DNA from: Mermis nigrescens
Taxonomy: Eukaryota; Nematoda; Enoplea; Mermithida; Mermithidae
Length of the DNA stretch: 64,000 nt
Direction of reading: 5' to 3'
Assembly (NCBI GenBank): GCA_036768485.1
Contig: JAVLUZ010000145.1
Coordinates: 16,578,304-16,642,303 of the forward strand
Position 1 is the stretch's first letter; every line of letters starts with the position of its first letter. Under the pieces are notes generated by a model, which worked only from the letters and a program-made list of their open reading frames with translations, made no database searches and was not told where the DNA came from. This document shows positions 50,501 through 58,144 of this stretch, in pieces. Both the position numbers and the translations under genes were made by a program.

Positions 50501-53500
50501 CAGAACTAAATTGTACTTAATTACACAATTTTGTTCAGACCGGATCATTAACGCAGTTCCATCTTTATAGCGTCAGGGGCGGATTTAGGGGGGCGGGTGG
50601 GGGGGGGGCGGCCGCCCCCCATTGGCCCAAAAGAGTGCGCAAAATTAAGCATTTTTGAGCGATTTTCAGCGATTTTCGGGTTAAAACGGCTAATTTTTCC
50701 TCCCAAGTCAGGGTTCCGCCCCCTTAGGGGTACCGCCCCTCTTAGAGAAATCCTAGATCCGCCACTGAATAGCGTATATGATTCCGATATAGAATGACAA
50801 TTGCTGACTCGAAGAAATGAGAAGCAACAATGCTTAGGGAGCGATTCCCATGTGATCAATTCGGGCGAGCAATTGCTGGGCGAGCAATTGCTGGGCGAGC
50901 AATTGCTGGGCGAGCAATTGCTGGGCGAGCAATTGCTGGGCGAGCAATTGCTGGGCGAGCAATTGCTGGGCGAGCAATTGCTGGGCGAGCAATAGCTGGG
51001 CGAGCAATTGCTGGGCGAGCAATTGCTGGGCGAGCAATTGCTGGGCGAGCAATTGCTGGGCGAGCAATTGCTGGGCGAGCAATTGCTGGGCGAGCAATTG
51101 TTGGAGAGCAATTGTTCTCGAGCAATTGTTGGCGAGCAATTTTCCGCACACGGTTCTGCCCGGGATTTCTATAACTTTTAATTTACAAGATGACCTAATA
51201 AATAATTTGTGTGCTTTATAACATGGTGTTTCCGCCCCTACATGAATTGTTTGGCATTTTTTGTCTGCGATGTGCGAATATATCAACGAAATATCAAGGA
51301 TTATGTCCCAACTCTTCGAACGTTTCATCTTGAACGAAGTCCCACCTTTTCGAAATTATCACCTTCTAGAAGGCGTCTTCTCCTCGCCCCTTATGACAAG
51401 AAAGCCAAGAAAATATTAATTGTGGACGTTTTTTCGCCTTACCGCCAATTTTCGGCACTTTTTGCGTTTGAAAAAATTTTAAAAACAAATCCTCCACATC
51501 CTAATTTTGGCCCCGCTACGAGTGAAACTATACTACATCGAGCTAACCTGATGGCTGTGCCAAACCAGATCGAAATCGTAGCACGGAGTCAAAAACTCGT
51601 CCGGATATTGACGCGTTATATACAAGAATTTCTCATATCTATCCGCAGCCGCTCTGATAAATTTCAGCGACGTGTAATGAGGAAGGGAAATTTGGTAATT
51701 AAATTTCCTTTGCCTCTCCGCCGCGGCTACCAAATCGTATTTGAAAGCCGATACGAAGGCGTTCACACGTTCGGCGCCCAATTTCGACGCAGACAAGACG
51801 AAATCGTACGGTTCATTCGGCCCGCAAAAGGATTCCCAGGCCATCAAGGAATTCGGGTAACGTTCCTTAATTTCCTCCGGGCTCATCAATCTGTGATCCA
51901 CGATAGAGCCGACCAAATTCGCGCAGTCCGCTGCGTAATGAAGCGGCGCCAGCATGTGGGTGTGCCATAGCCAGTGCACGTCCAAAGGAGGCACGAGATT
52001 CGGGTCGCGCGTTTCGCTCTGATTTTGTAGAACTTTTATTTAGATTTTTATAATTTTAATTAATTCGTACACAGGTTTTTTAGTCCATATAAAAAGTATA
52101 TACAAAATACGATAACTTCTATAACTTCTGAAAAATCTGAATAAAGTCACAGCCATTGATTGGCAATTTGAGGTGATTTTTTTTATTTTCTCAGCGTTTG
52201 GCACGCGAAACCTTTGATTAAAATTCGATGATTTTGCATCGGCTAGAAATACGGAATAGCAAACTAAGCGAGTGATAGACAATTAAAGGGCTTTTGAATA
52301 AAAGGAGTTACATTTATCTGTTGTAAAACACTTATGTTACAGGGTTATAAGGTAAATAAAGTTTCTAACAGATGTTTTCATGACCCAGAAAAACCAATTC
52401 TGCTCCATTTGGTGTGAATTGACAGCAGCTTAACCAGCATAAATAAAACTTCGAAGCGTTCTTACAAAAAGAATACTCTTAAACGAAACAAACCGCATTC
52501 AATTTCATCAAGTATCAGGGAAGTTATGCGGACTAATGAGCCATTTGTTTTTTTAGCCATGATGCATCAGTGATAAGATTCACTTTTCACGTTGTGAACG
52601 TGTATTTGTGCCTAATCTATCACTATTGTATTAATCATGATTGCAGCTTGCCAGCGAAATTTCCATCCGTGGACATGTGGGATTTAAGCATAAATATTCG
52701 AAAGCCACAGAACCTCGAGATTGAATTCGTCAAAATTTCTTCTTTATTTTTTTCACTCCGTCACGACTTTTGTCGCCATTTTGTGACCTTTGAAAATATT
52801 TGGCACGCGAAAAATTCAGAAGCTGTTCACATGCAGGTCTTTTTTTGCCAAATGCCTTCGATAAAATGATATTCCCTGGTTTTTTATCACGCTTGATCCT
52901 CCGTTTACCGTTGATGTTTTTACAGTCGGAGTTTACCATGTTAGAACGTCATTGCCTATGATAAACTACATCTGCTTTATATACTCAGGCAATTACTAGT
53001 TTATTTTGTGCAATTTTTTATGTTCTTTCTAAATATGTGAGCTATTTTTGACGGAAATTATTTTTCGAACAGTTACGATTAAGAAAATACCACAATGCAT
53101 AAAGATAAGCTCCTAGTGGACATCCATGCAGAAAAAAGAAAAAAGTAGATTTATGTTGTAAAACACAATTACATGGGGATGCTAATATAGATTTCAGTGG
53201 GACTAGACCATTAAGTTTTTCATTAGAACCCTATTTTCTCACTTTGTGATATCACAGTGAATATGCAAAAACTGCTCATTTCTTACTGCAATATAGTTTC
53301 TCATAGAGCTAAAACATTAAAAACAATGTAACTGAAGCTAAAATGAGGCTAGACTAAGTTATAGACACGGATTCAGGGAAAAATAGAAAAAATGCTGATA
53401 AAAAATGTTAATGGACTGATTGGCTAGTACGCCTTTCTAGCTCATGATAAACAGAAAGTTTACCCTAGTCTATTCGTTTATTTATTTGTGTGTTTTTCTT

Positions 53501-53757
53501 TCTTGCTTATTATATTACACTTCGTTTTTTCTCACTTGCATTGGCAGCCAGTAAGTTTCATACCGTCTGAGGGCATTCTTAACAAACAATGGTTCGTACA
53601 GCATCGACGTTTCCCGGTCGATCATCTGTAAAAATTTAACTTCCATCTGGGTCGCCATGACCAAATCGACCGAAAAATTAGAATGAATTGAAAACATTGA
53701 AGGCGTTTCTGGTGTACAGCTAGGGTACTCAATTGGTATTACAAGATGACAGGCCAT
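29254..53757 (-). CDS. GRDP/DUF1399-like glycine-rich-domain protein gene (whole span, multi-exon)
   Basis: Whole-gene span from the proposed ATG at 53,757 to the TAA at 29,254-29,256; the exons are listed separately. The N-terminal part carries the hallmark pattern of the GRDP/DUF1399 family: an F-DLV-AT--EVKFLQ start, PPLDVHWLWHTHM, a second DFDLVWHSHQ motif, then HPLAYAQDTRR, NHDD and RPGCMYRG. A beta-rich middle and a Gly-rich tail follow, the family's usual order. The molecular role in animals is poorly known; plant members are linked to growth and stress responses. Introns of 1-6 kb are packed with MITEs. The model is incomplete: some neighbouring exons do not match in phase, so one or more exons between 46 and 32 kb are probably missing, and exon 3 contains an apparent one-base excess. 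Confidence 0.8.
29556..30187. mobile_element. hAT-like MITE just upstream of the GRDP-like last exon
   Basis: Begins CAGTGGCGGATCCAGG and ends AAATCCGCTCCTC, with a perfect 8-bp duplication TTTATCTA (29,548-29,555 and 30,188-30,195). In transcript orientation it ends 21 bp before the last-exon acceptor, so it likely replaces the branch-point region. Confidence 0.85.
30283..30411 (-). pseudogene. Truncated duplicate of the GRDP-like gene end
   Basis: About 130 bp resemble 29,140-29,275: the terminal few codons (GCGSNS plus TAA), the 3-prime UTR and the nearby downstream flank starting at TTGGATTTTCGTCAA. Similarity stops at ACAACCC, just inside the coding tail, so the Gly-rich part is absent and unrelated sequence follows. 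It lies between exon 10 and the last exon, with a hAT-like MITE next to it. This is a partial local duplication of the gene end; it could act as an alternative last exon, but no acceptor was identified. Confidence 0.6.
30545..30806 (+). mobile_element. G-run MITE, GRDP-like last-but-one intron
   Basis: ATAGGTGGGCGGTAACG, a run of 14 G, GCAAGATTTTTCAAAGG, then CCCTCCACGCCCAGGTATAG. Confidence 0.8.
30810..31980. other. Intronic AT-rich sequence without assigned feature
   Basis: Between exon 10 and the last exon. Contains a short G-rich repeat-like piece (30,920-30,990). A plus-strand frame at 31,420-31,638 shows no family resemblance. Confidence 0.4.
31983..32114 (-). CDS. GRDP-like penultimate exon (exon 10)
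   Basis: A 132-bp exon between acceptor CCTCCACCCAG|AACACG and donor TCATTTG|GTAAAT. It encodes HVWFAHIDSTATSSAWDNDL, AFTVAAMSLHPAQ and SDAGAACGSF. It enters and leaves in phase 1, and the leftover G joins AA at the start of the last exon to make a Glu codon. The frame then continues straight into the Cys/Gly-rich tail. This exact phase match links the exon to the terminal exon. Confidence 0.7.
32115..33315. other. Intronic sequence; possible missing exon
   Basis: Upstream of exon 10 on the minus strand. A short minus-strand frame near 32,360-32,410 reads VWWSAAILRLKAY before a GTGAAC, but support is too thin to call an exon. Confidence 0.3.
33316..33897. mobile_element. hAT-like MITE, truncated, related to 29,556
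   Basis: Starts CAGTGGCGGATCTAGGATTT and follows the 29.6-kb element (TGCGCGAAATAGCGTTTTT, GAGCGAAGCGCC, AGTATTTTTGGC) but lacks the right end. Confidence 0.75.
34503..34738 (+). mobile_element. G-run MITE directly downstream of exon 9
   Basis: AAGTGAGCGGCATCAAAATT to CCCCACGCCCAGGTATGCCC. It ends about 40 bp from the exon 9 donor, so it occupies the start of that intron. Confidence 0.78.
34777..34887 (-). CDS. GRDP-like exon 9
   Basis: Acceptor TATGTCTCAG|ACGTGAC, then RDGFSGIAYPCHKWPLLIAA and GYGQEDTPSNKYILID, ending at GACAA|GTATAT (phase 2). The GFSGIAYP and LIAAGYG stretches resemble the conserved C-terminal part of GRDP proteins. An alternative donor TACG|GTCAGG would leave phase 1 and splice in frame to exon 10. 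If the GTATAT donor is used, another exon must lie between 34.7 and 32.1 kb. Confidence 0.5.
35724..36269. mobile_element. mariner-like MITE
   Basis: Ends TACACGGTGACCCATAAAAA and the reverse TACAGGGTAGCCCAAAAAGG, each flanked by TA (35,722-35,723 and 36,270-36,271). TACAGGGTG-type ends and TA duplications are typical of Tc1/mariner elements. The minus-strand frame of 141 codons inside has no transposase motif. Confidence 0.75.
36272..38040. other. Intronic AT-rich sequence with decayed repeats
   Basis: Holds the dispersed repeat at 37,060-37,420 and otherwise nothing I can assign on either strand. Confidence 0.4.
37060..37420. repeat. Dispersed AT-rich repeat, middle region
   Basis: Divergent member: TTTTTGGAAAAGGCGCTGTT, GCGCTTTTAGCAATC, GCGCTAAAAGAATAAGCCAT, CACCCCCAGAAATCTCCC. 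Confidence 0.5.
38041..38433. mobile_element. Palindromic 0.4-kb foldback MITE
   Basis: The two halves are inverted copies: TGGTCTTGACTAGCACTGGC ... TATCGTCTTT against its mirror at 38,390-38,433, and TTTTGCTCCTGGG mirrored by CCCAGGAGCAAAA around a centre near 38,240. No frame of interest. Right next to it is a perfect 20-bp hairpin. Confidence 0.75.
38414..38464. repeat. Perfect 20-bp hairpin
   Basis: TGCCAGCCTTACTTGACCAT (38,414-38,433), an 11-nt loop, and its exact reverse complement at 38,445-38,464. The left stem is the end of the palindromic MITE, so the right stem is an extra inverted terminal copy. Confidence 0.9.
38640..38760 (-). CDS. GRDP-like exon 8
   Basis: An open minus-strand segment reading VRGNPGRLVVEANNLLDRTV then HVFELPSSTATTAFNISGSG, following AATAAAG|GT. 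Two donors are possible. GGAA|GTGGGT at 38,643 is stronger; GTGG|GTTTTC at 38,639 leaves phase 2, which matches the start of exon 9. The entry phase (1) does not fit the end of exon 7, so an exon between 40.2 and 38.8 kb is likely missing from the model. No copy-A counterpart lies in the window. Confidence 0.5.
39464..39925. mobile_element. hAT-like MITE, copy B
   Basis: Orthologue of 304-739: CAGTGGCAAATCCAG to CAAATCCGCGCTTG, with flank AAATAATG at the right. Confidence 0.78.
40204..40329 (-). CDS. GRDP-like exon 7 (copy B)
   Basis: A 126-bp exon of 42 codons, phase 0 to 0, between acceptor TTTATTTAG|CAAAAT and donor CGAAAC|GTAATG. It encodes QNLPNLSSSEE then RAMVVMNRDGDYAIIKARW and VGFRNRV, which fits the DYA(I/V)-(K/R)--W-GF strand pair of GRDP proteins. 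In copy A (1,015-1,138) the exon is 124 bp, so the frame is broken. Confidence 0.72.
40647..41072. mobile_element. hAT-like element at the edge of copy-B-specific sequence
   Basis: CAGTGACGAACCCAGAATTT to TAAATCCGCGCATGG with family internal motifs (GCGCCCAATATTTTTTTGAC). Copy A keeps only its first 15 bases before the gap. Confidence 0.65.
40661..42262. other. 1.6-kb block present in copy B, missing from copy A
   Basis: Copy A runs ACAGTGACGAACCCA straight into CGGAGTTCGTTAATTT (about 1,474). Copy B has 1.6 kb holding most of a hAT-like element, a CTATAG-end MITE (41,185-41,449) and unassigned AT-rich sequence. Because copy A retains the element's first bases, deletion from A is more likely than insertion in B. 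Confidence 0.75.
41185..41449. mobile_element. CTATAG-end MITE
   Basis: Terminal inverted repeats of about 60 bp: ACTATAGTCTGTTCCATTCC at the left, and the reverse of GGAACGAAACAGACTATAGT at the right, continuing through CATTTTTCGCT and CTTATTACTGTA. No coding frame. Confidence 0.85.
42772..42940 (-). CDS. GRDP-like exon 6 (copy B)
   Basis: Ends at a strong donor, GATCTA|GTAAGA, in phase 0. It reads TNAQYVVRIAHSAPYLLSS, VFVHGKDQKLLAMAHLVSSD and TLPRRTQLDADL. The AMAHLVSSDTLP segment resembles a conserved stretch of animal GRDP-like proteins. The 5-prime edge is uncertain; an acceptor AATTGAG|C would give phase 2. Phase 0 at the 3-prime end agrees with exon 7. In copy A (1,987-2,154) three indels disrupt the frame. 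Confidence 0.65.
43100..43520. repeat. Dispersed AT-rich repeat, copy B
   Basis: Orthologue of 2,300-2,720. Confidence 0.6.
45311..45560 (+). mobile_element. G-run MITE, copy B intron
   Basis: Orthologous to 4,503-4,750. The left end is better preserved here: CAGGTGGGCAGCACCAAAAT. Right end CCCCCCACGCCCACGTGC. Confidence 0.82.
46078..46445 (-). CDS. Probable GRDP-like exon 5 (copy B), frame unresolved
   Basis: Lies in gene order between exons 4 and 6 and has long open frames in two registers. Upstream of about 46,240, differences from copy A are mostly silent in the frame containing ELLSPISSPSSHTTFTHTV. Downstream, after a possible acceptor TTTACTATTAG|TCTCGG, they are silent or conservative in the frame reading HKCAVISPAVRPLSSCVVGQ then MPVRVFAQV. 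This suggests two exons with a short intron, or a frame error. A CCCAG|GTTCTG donor is possible. The counts of informative differences are small. Confidence 0.4.
47030..47434 (-). CDS. GRDP-like exon 4 (copy B), beta-rich middle domain
   Basis: An open reading stretch of about 135 codons starting after a CGAAG|GTGCGT acceptor and reading VRIPCITLKEVTARRDYLTL, then GSKELETFDIKLSRTVS, VIIPGAPYGSYFSTAVKFPF and INDLGALIPLNG. The alternation of short hydrophobic strands fits the C2-like middle region of GRDP proteins. The acceptor is pyrimidine-poor and the donor (AAA|GTGTGC near 47,029) is only a guess; the exon may end a few codons earlier. The copy-A counterpart (6,173-6,576) has frame-changing indels such as GGTAAGAAAAG for GGTAGAAAAG. 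Confidence 0.62.
49122..49368 (-). CDS. GRDP-like exon 3 (copy B), with an apparent one-base frameshift
   Basis: Acceptor ATGCTTAG|GTTCATCC, donor GGTCAA|GTACGT. It reads VHPLAYAQDTRRIMHKLLNH, DD, then GSKLL...EKTEKLWQHY, and continues the DUF1399 domain after HSHQ. The conserved RPGCMYRGHE motif lies in the next frame. Removing one base, for example from the TTTT run near 49,223, would make the exon 246 bp, phase 0 to 0, and place both halves in one frame. No splice signals lie between the two halves. Copy A shows the same excess base. Confidence 0.75.
49562..49990 (+). repeat. 15-bp minisatellite, left arm, copy B
   Basis: About two dozen nearly identical AGCAATTGCTCGCCC units, broken only by single changes (GATCGCCC at about 49,852) and a shortened unit near 49,886. 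Confidence 0.93.
50574..50767. mobile_element. hAT-like MITE inside the foldback right arm, copy B
   Basis: Same insertion as in copy A with better-kept ends: CAGGGGCGGATTTAGG and the reverse CAGTGGCGGATCTAGG (14 of 16 match). Flanks TATAGCGT and AATAGCGT. GC-rich ends with an AT-rich interior. Confidence 0.85.
50866..51140 (-). repeat. 15-bp minisatellite, right arm, copy B
   Basis: About 16 GGGCGAGCAATTGCT units with one mutated unit (CAATAGCT near 50,991), reverse complement of the left arm. Confidence 0.93.
51548..52018 (-). CDS. GRDP-like exon 2 (copy B), DUF1399 core
   Basis: A 471-bp minus-strand exon of 157 codons, phase 0 in and out. The acceptor is ACAAAATCAG|AGCGAA and the donor is CATCAG|GTTAGC. 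It begins SETRDPNLVPPLDVHWLWHT, the strongest DUF1399 signature in the window. It continues through SPEEIKERYPNS, and ends with CYDFDLVWHSHQ, the second W-H-H motif of the family. It is open throughout. In copy A the same exon is 467 bp with several indels. Confidence 0.88.
52894..53461. mobile_element. TCCTCCGTTTACC-end MITE, copy B intron
   Basis: Same insertion as at 11.95 kb, from TCCTCCGTTTACC (52,897) to GATAAACAGAAAG (53,458). Confidence 0.75.
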
Positions 53758-53781
53758 GATGACGCTGAAGGACGAGGTGTC
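53536..53781 (-). CDS. GRDP-like exon 1 (copy B), N-terminus
   Basis: Minus-strand exon between acceptor TTCTTGTTACAG|GACACC and donor ATGCAA|GTGAGA. The proposed ATG is at 53,757 and begins MACHLVIPIEYP; upstream sequence of the exon (53,758-53,781) may be 5-prime UTR, or the frame may continue from an earlier exon. The segment FSVDLVMATQMEVKFLQ, followed by YEPLFVKNALRRYETYWLPM, matches the opening helices of the DUF1399 domain. The exon ends in phase 0 and joins exon 2 in phase 0. The copy-A counterpart has a +1 A and a -1 T inside this segment. Confidence 0.8.
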
Positions 53782-55165
53782 CTGTAACAAGAATGAAATA
53801 TCTACTGGGTTATTATTTAAAAAGGGAGTTTGACCCTTAGGTTAGTTGCTAAGCCCCGAAAAAAATTAGCTGGCCAACCGAAATATCGAAATTTCCGAAA
53901 AATTTGAAAGTGTGCTGTTTTTTGCTATTTCTGATTTTTTTGGCCAAAAGAATCCCAGTGATTTCATCGTAAAAACAGTTTTTGAATGATCAGGTCCCTT
54001 CCACTTTCTACGTCATCCGGTCAGGCTTTGCTAAAATGATTATTCCCTCCTTAATTTCTCTCTATTTATCATCCTCTTTTATTTATCGACTTATATAGAT
54101 TTCCTCTTAGCCAACTTTGTATGCTTATTTATTCAAAAAAATTTAAAGAAATGATGACGGAAGGATCTTAATGGTCAAAATAAAGATTTTGTGCCGGAAA
54201 GTTTGCATGGGATTGGTACTGAAATCCTGACAGATTTTGGAGATTAATCCGAATTTCTATTCTGCGAGATATTGATATTTCTATTCTGCTCAATTTCTTA
54301 AAACATTAATTTGACAATATTTTCTAAAAAATTGAACGTAAGTGCGCTCCAGGTACATTGAGGATAAATCGAACGATGTTCATGCAGATGCACAGTGGGG
54401 GGGGGGGTGATAGAGGTTATACCGCTCCCATTTGCTGAAGATCCAAAGCATAGATACCTTTGAAATATTTTGGCACTAAACAGTGCATATTTCGGGGGAT
54501 TCGACATCGTTATACCATGCAAAGCCAATGTAATACATTAAAAGTCCCAGATACTACCATTAATAGGCAGCAACCAAATTTTTATTTTTTTGATGTGACC
54601 AAATCGCGAAAAAAGGTACCTACCAAAATTTCAATTCTGGGTTCTACCGGATTAATGGGATCTGAATCCCCTGCTCCCACGCCCACATGTGTATATTACC
54701 CTTTCCTGGTTACAGGTTATGGATTTCACTCTTTCTGGCCCCTTTGACTAACGTGCTCCTAGGGAAAATGAGAAAGTTATCAACGACTCAACTAACAAAA
54801 AACGCTTTACTACAATTCATAATTTTAAAATAAATCTGATTTGCTTTCAATTCGCACTCTATATTTTTCTCACAATGGATTACTAAAAAATAGTGTAATA
54901 GCACTTAAACCTGGTTTATACTTCACGCAACGCGCCGAATTTTAGAGATATGCGCAGTCGCTCGCAGGATTGGGAAATGCCCGCGAATGCGATTCAATTC
55001 GAAGTTCGCATCATTTAATAATTCGCGCAGGCAAGAAATTTCGTCGCGCAAAAGATCGCATTTCCGTTATACTTCATCGCCTTCATCTGCGCGAAAAATG
55101 CCGAAAATTACTAATTTTAGTAACAAGTTGACGTCCGACGCGAATTCGCGAAATTGGGTTCTGAA
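53782..55165. other. 5-prime flank of GRDP-like gene, copy B: no further gene seen
   Basis: Collinear with 12,837-14,155. Contains the same TCGC/GCGA-dense patch near 54,920-55,150, where the copies differ most in this interval. Confidence 0.4.
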
Positions 55166-55418
55166 TACGCGTGGGCGTAGGGAGAGGCTTTGGAGGGGGT
55201 ATGCACCCCCAGAAGTTTGAATATACTCCCTCAGAAACCAAATACCCCCATAATTCAATTTTTGAATTTTTTGTTTTTTTCGCAATTTTTTGAGGCCAAT
55301 AGATAGAGTTGATGAAAACGTTGAAAAATGGTGTTTTTTCGCCATACCACCATTTTTAAGCCATTTTTTGACCTTTGAAAAATCTTGCCCCCCAGGATTT
55401 CGGTGCTGCCCACCTATG
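55166..55418 (-). mobile_element. G-run MITE, copy B 5-prime flank
   Basis: Counterpart of 14,165-14,417. The right flank ATGGCCCTG is kept but the left flank differs (GGGTTCTGAATACGCGTGGG), so the left junction was rearranged in this copy. Confidence 0.8.
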
Positions 55419-56639
55419 GCCCTGAAGCGAATTCGCGTCCTTTTTTGCGCACAATTTTAATAAAACTATCAAATTTGACATGTGCGCCGCTCATCGACGC
55501 AGGTGGTCGACATGCATGCACGCACACGCACATAATACGCATCTGATCGTATGTACGGTATGCCTCCCAAAAACTCGTTACGTATTTTTTCCTCACAGGA
55601 ATAAAATTTATAAATTTTTTCTCTGTACAATGAGCAATTACGTCATTATTTTATCTAAAAAATTGAAAATAAAAGGAAAAATATTAAAATATAAAAAGAA
55701 ACATATGAAATTCTTTCCAAACCTGCAGCCGTTAAGAACAGTGAGACATTTAAAAAATAAAAATCAAGAGCCAAGAAATAGTTGAACAAATTAATTAATA
55801 CATTTATATAAAAGTAATAATCAAAATAATTAATAATTACTTAGAAAATTAATAATTTCGAAAATTGAAAGCAATAAAAATACCCTAAACTTCATAATTA
55901 CCGATTGAACAAAAGAAATGCTTTATACTAATATGAAAATATATTAACAGAATTTAAATACGGATTAAATATAACAGGATAAGATTTTTCGACGAATGTT
56001 TTAAATTACTAATTGCCATTCACAAACAATTACTATTTACAGTACACGCATGCACGCACGCCACCATAAACACAAACCTACTCGATCATTTATGACACGC
56101 AACAATGTTTAGAATTTATAATGAGGTCCGGTGAGGACGAAAATGAACAAAAATATGCGCGAAATAAATCGTGCTATAGTTCGCAAGATTCGCAGAAAAA
56201 ATCGCACGATTTATCGCAGGATAATCGAGTTTGCGAGAAATCGCAAACATGAGAAGGATTTCTTCTATGTTCAGGGCTTTTCTCCTAAAGCTTCTTAATT
56301 CGACTTTCGGCGAAACATTTTTTAAATATTTTAGCCTAAATGGATATTTAACAGTTCTTAGAAAAATTTGAACTATAATTCTTAAATAAAACGAGAATTG
56401 GCATCATTGCTCACTTGAAAAAGCAAATTTTTGAGCCCGGAAACGTCTGTCAACAAGAAATCAATGACTTCGTCGATCAGTTGAGCTACAGTTCAAAACC
56501 GTCTGTCGAAGGTCACTGTGAGTCCCACTTACTGTGACTGTACTGCACAAGTACTCAGATGTCCAAATAAAATTTTTCACATTTGTTGTCAACAATGTCT
56601 GCAAACGCTGACATTTCAGCAGTCTACTGCGTTTTTAAA

Positions 56640-57074
56640 GAATTATCAGTGGCCGTCTTAATTTTTTCTGGCCCTACGCTATTTCGGAACAATTAACATT
56701 TTGGAATGTTCTGGATGTAAAACTAAATTTGTAATGTAAACTTCAATTATCAACAGTAAACGAATAGTGTACACTTTACACAACTACAGCGTATAGAGAA
56801 AACTAACAGTCAGATTCATAATTCTGACATTACATAGAATATTTTCAAAAAATATTAAGCTTTCGCAACACACTAGAACTAAAGTTAATTTTCAGTGTAA
56901 AGTTTACACAACAACCTGAAAGTTAAGAAGATTTCAGTCGGATTCGTAATCTTGATATTACTCTAATTTTACGATCATTATTTATGAAATAATGAATTCT
57001 CCACAATAATCTGAAGATAAATAAATATTGGATGTAAACCAATTTACATCACTACAAGTGTAAACAAATGCGCT
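56640..57074. repeat. TTTACAC/GTGTAAA repeat block, copy B (left part)
   Basis: Orthologue of 15,640-16,045, cut by the foldback insertion at 57,084. Confidence 0.75.
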
Positions 57075-57084
57075 GAACTGACGG

Positions 57085-57191
57085 TATGCAGACAATTAAT
57101 CGCCAACAATTAATCGCGCACAATTAATCGTGGACAATTAATCGCCGAACAATTAATCGCGTTGACAATTAATCGCCGGGACATGTAATCG
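57085..57191 (+). repeat. Left inverted-repeat array of the second foldback element
   Basis: Six units of GACAATTAATCGCC-like sequence with 2-4-bp variable linkers (CGCAC, GTGG, CGAAC, GTT). The last unit is degraded to GACATGTAATCGCC. Confidence 0.88.
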
Positions 57192-57244
57192 CCTAATACA
57201 CTTAAATGTGCAACGTTGTATTTTAGGTATAGAAATCTAGAAAC

Positions 57245-57871
57245 AACTACAAACTGGGTTTTCAAGATATAGCTGTTTCTGGGATTTGGGAGTGCTACAT
57301 TAGTGATGACCTATCTTCTAGCATTCTTTGTGTAAACACTGCGTCTGAAGCTTCTCAAGTTGCATCACTGATCCGGAAAAGCTTTGTCTCAAATAATATT
57401 GAATTAATGGTAAAAGCTTTAAAGGCTATGTAAGACCCATTTTGGAGTACAGCTCAGTAGTTTGGAACCCTTATTCGATTAAGGATATCAACTGTATTGA
57501 AAAAGTTCAGCGTAGATTTACGAAAAGAATACTATGGCGACAAGGTGACTCGTCTTACAATGAACGGTTGGCTTTGTTAAATCTTGAAAGACTCTAAACT
57601 CGGCGAATTCATTTTGATCTTACTTTTGCTTTCAGAATTATCAAGAGACAGTTACTTTCATTTGAAGACTTTTTGAACTCGCACCAGAAAGGGGTACCAG
57701 ATCGGTAAGTGATATAGAGCTTTATATCCGCAAATTTCATTCAGACGTAGGAAAAACGACTTTGCAAACAGGACGGCTAGAATTTGGAATACTTTGCACC
57801 AAAGCATTGTTGATTGTAGATCTTTTAAACGGTTCAAGGATTTGTTAGACAAGTTCCTAAAGGGGCGTACG
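57245..57871 (+). pseudogene. LINE (Jockey/CR1-like) reverse-transcriptase C-terminal fragment
   Basis: Conceptual translation in two frames shows the well-known post-catalytic part of non-LTR polymerases: SEASQVASLIRKSFVSNNIE, then GYVRPILEYSSVVWNPYSIK, IEKVQRRFTKRILW, SYNERLALLNLERL and SFKRFKDLLDKFL. A frameshift lies near 57,420 and a TAA interrupts at about 57,594. The catalytic (F/Y)xDD region is absent, so it is a 5-prime-truncated dead copy. The natural stop codon is displaced by a MITE: KGRT ends at 57,871 and TGA resumes at 58,154. Confidence 0.8.
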
Positions 57872-58144
57872 CATAGGTGGGCAGCACTAAAATTCTGGGG
57901 GGGGGTGAAAAAATTTTTCAAAGGTCAAAAAAATGGTCTTAAAAGTGGTCGTAAGGCGATAAAACACCATTTTTCGACGTTTCTCATCGAGCACTATCCA
58001 ATGGCATCAAAAAATCACCAAAAAAAAACAAAAAAATTTCACAATTTGAATTCTTGGGGGGGGGGGGTTATTTTGATTTTGGAGGGGGGGGGGGGTATTT
58101 CAACTTCTGGGGGGTGCATACCCCCAGCCCCCACGCCCACGTGT
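57872..58144 (+). mobile_element. G-run MITE inserted at the end of the LINE frame
   Basis: Perfect 9-bp target duplication GGGCGTACG (57,863-57,871 and 58,145-58,153). Ends CATAGGTGGGC and the reverse ACACGTGGGC. The interior has the family signature: TTCAAAGGTC, the GAGCACTATCCA motif, and G-runs before CCCCCACGCCCAC. Confidence 0.85.

Larger units (their letters stand above)
49553..51152. mobile_element. Foldback-type element with minisatellite inverted repeats, copy B
   Basis: Same insertion as in copy A, with a perfect 9-bp target duplication GTTCTGCCC at 49,544-49,552 and 51,153-51,161. Both arms are far more regular: the left array is almost uninterrupted 15-mers from about 49,600 to 49,935, the right array from about 50,866 to 51,105. 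Each unit contains the perfect 10-bp palindrome AGCAATTGCT and the spacer CGCCC. The central part (about 50,100-50,560) is AT-rich and contains a small hairpin around GACAGGTGCTCGCC. Being 15 bp without stops, the arrays open all six frames, which explains the long spurious frames here. Confidence 0.87.

Noticed and set aside
49562..51140. CRISPR-like array
   Set aside because: Units are contiguous 15-mers without unique spacers, lie in inverted pairs in an intron-bearing animal sequence, and have no cas genes.
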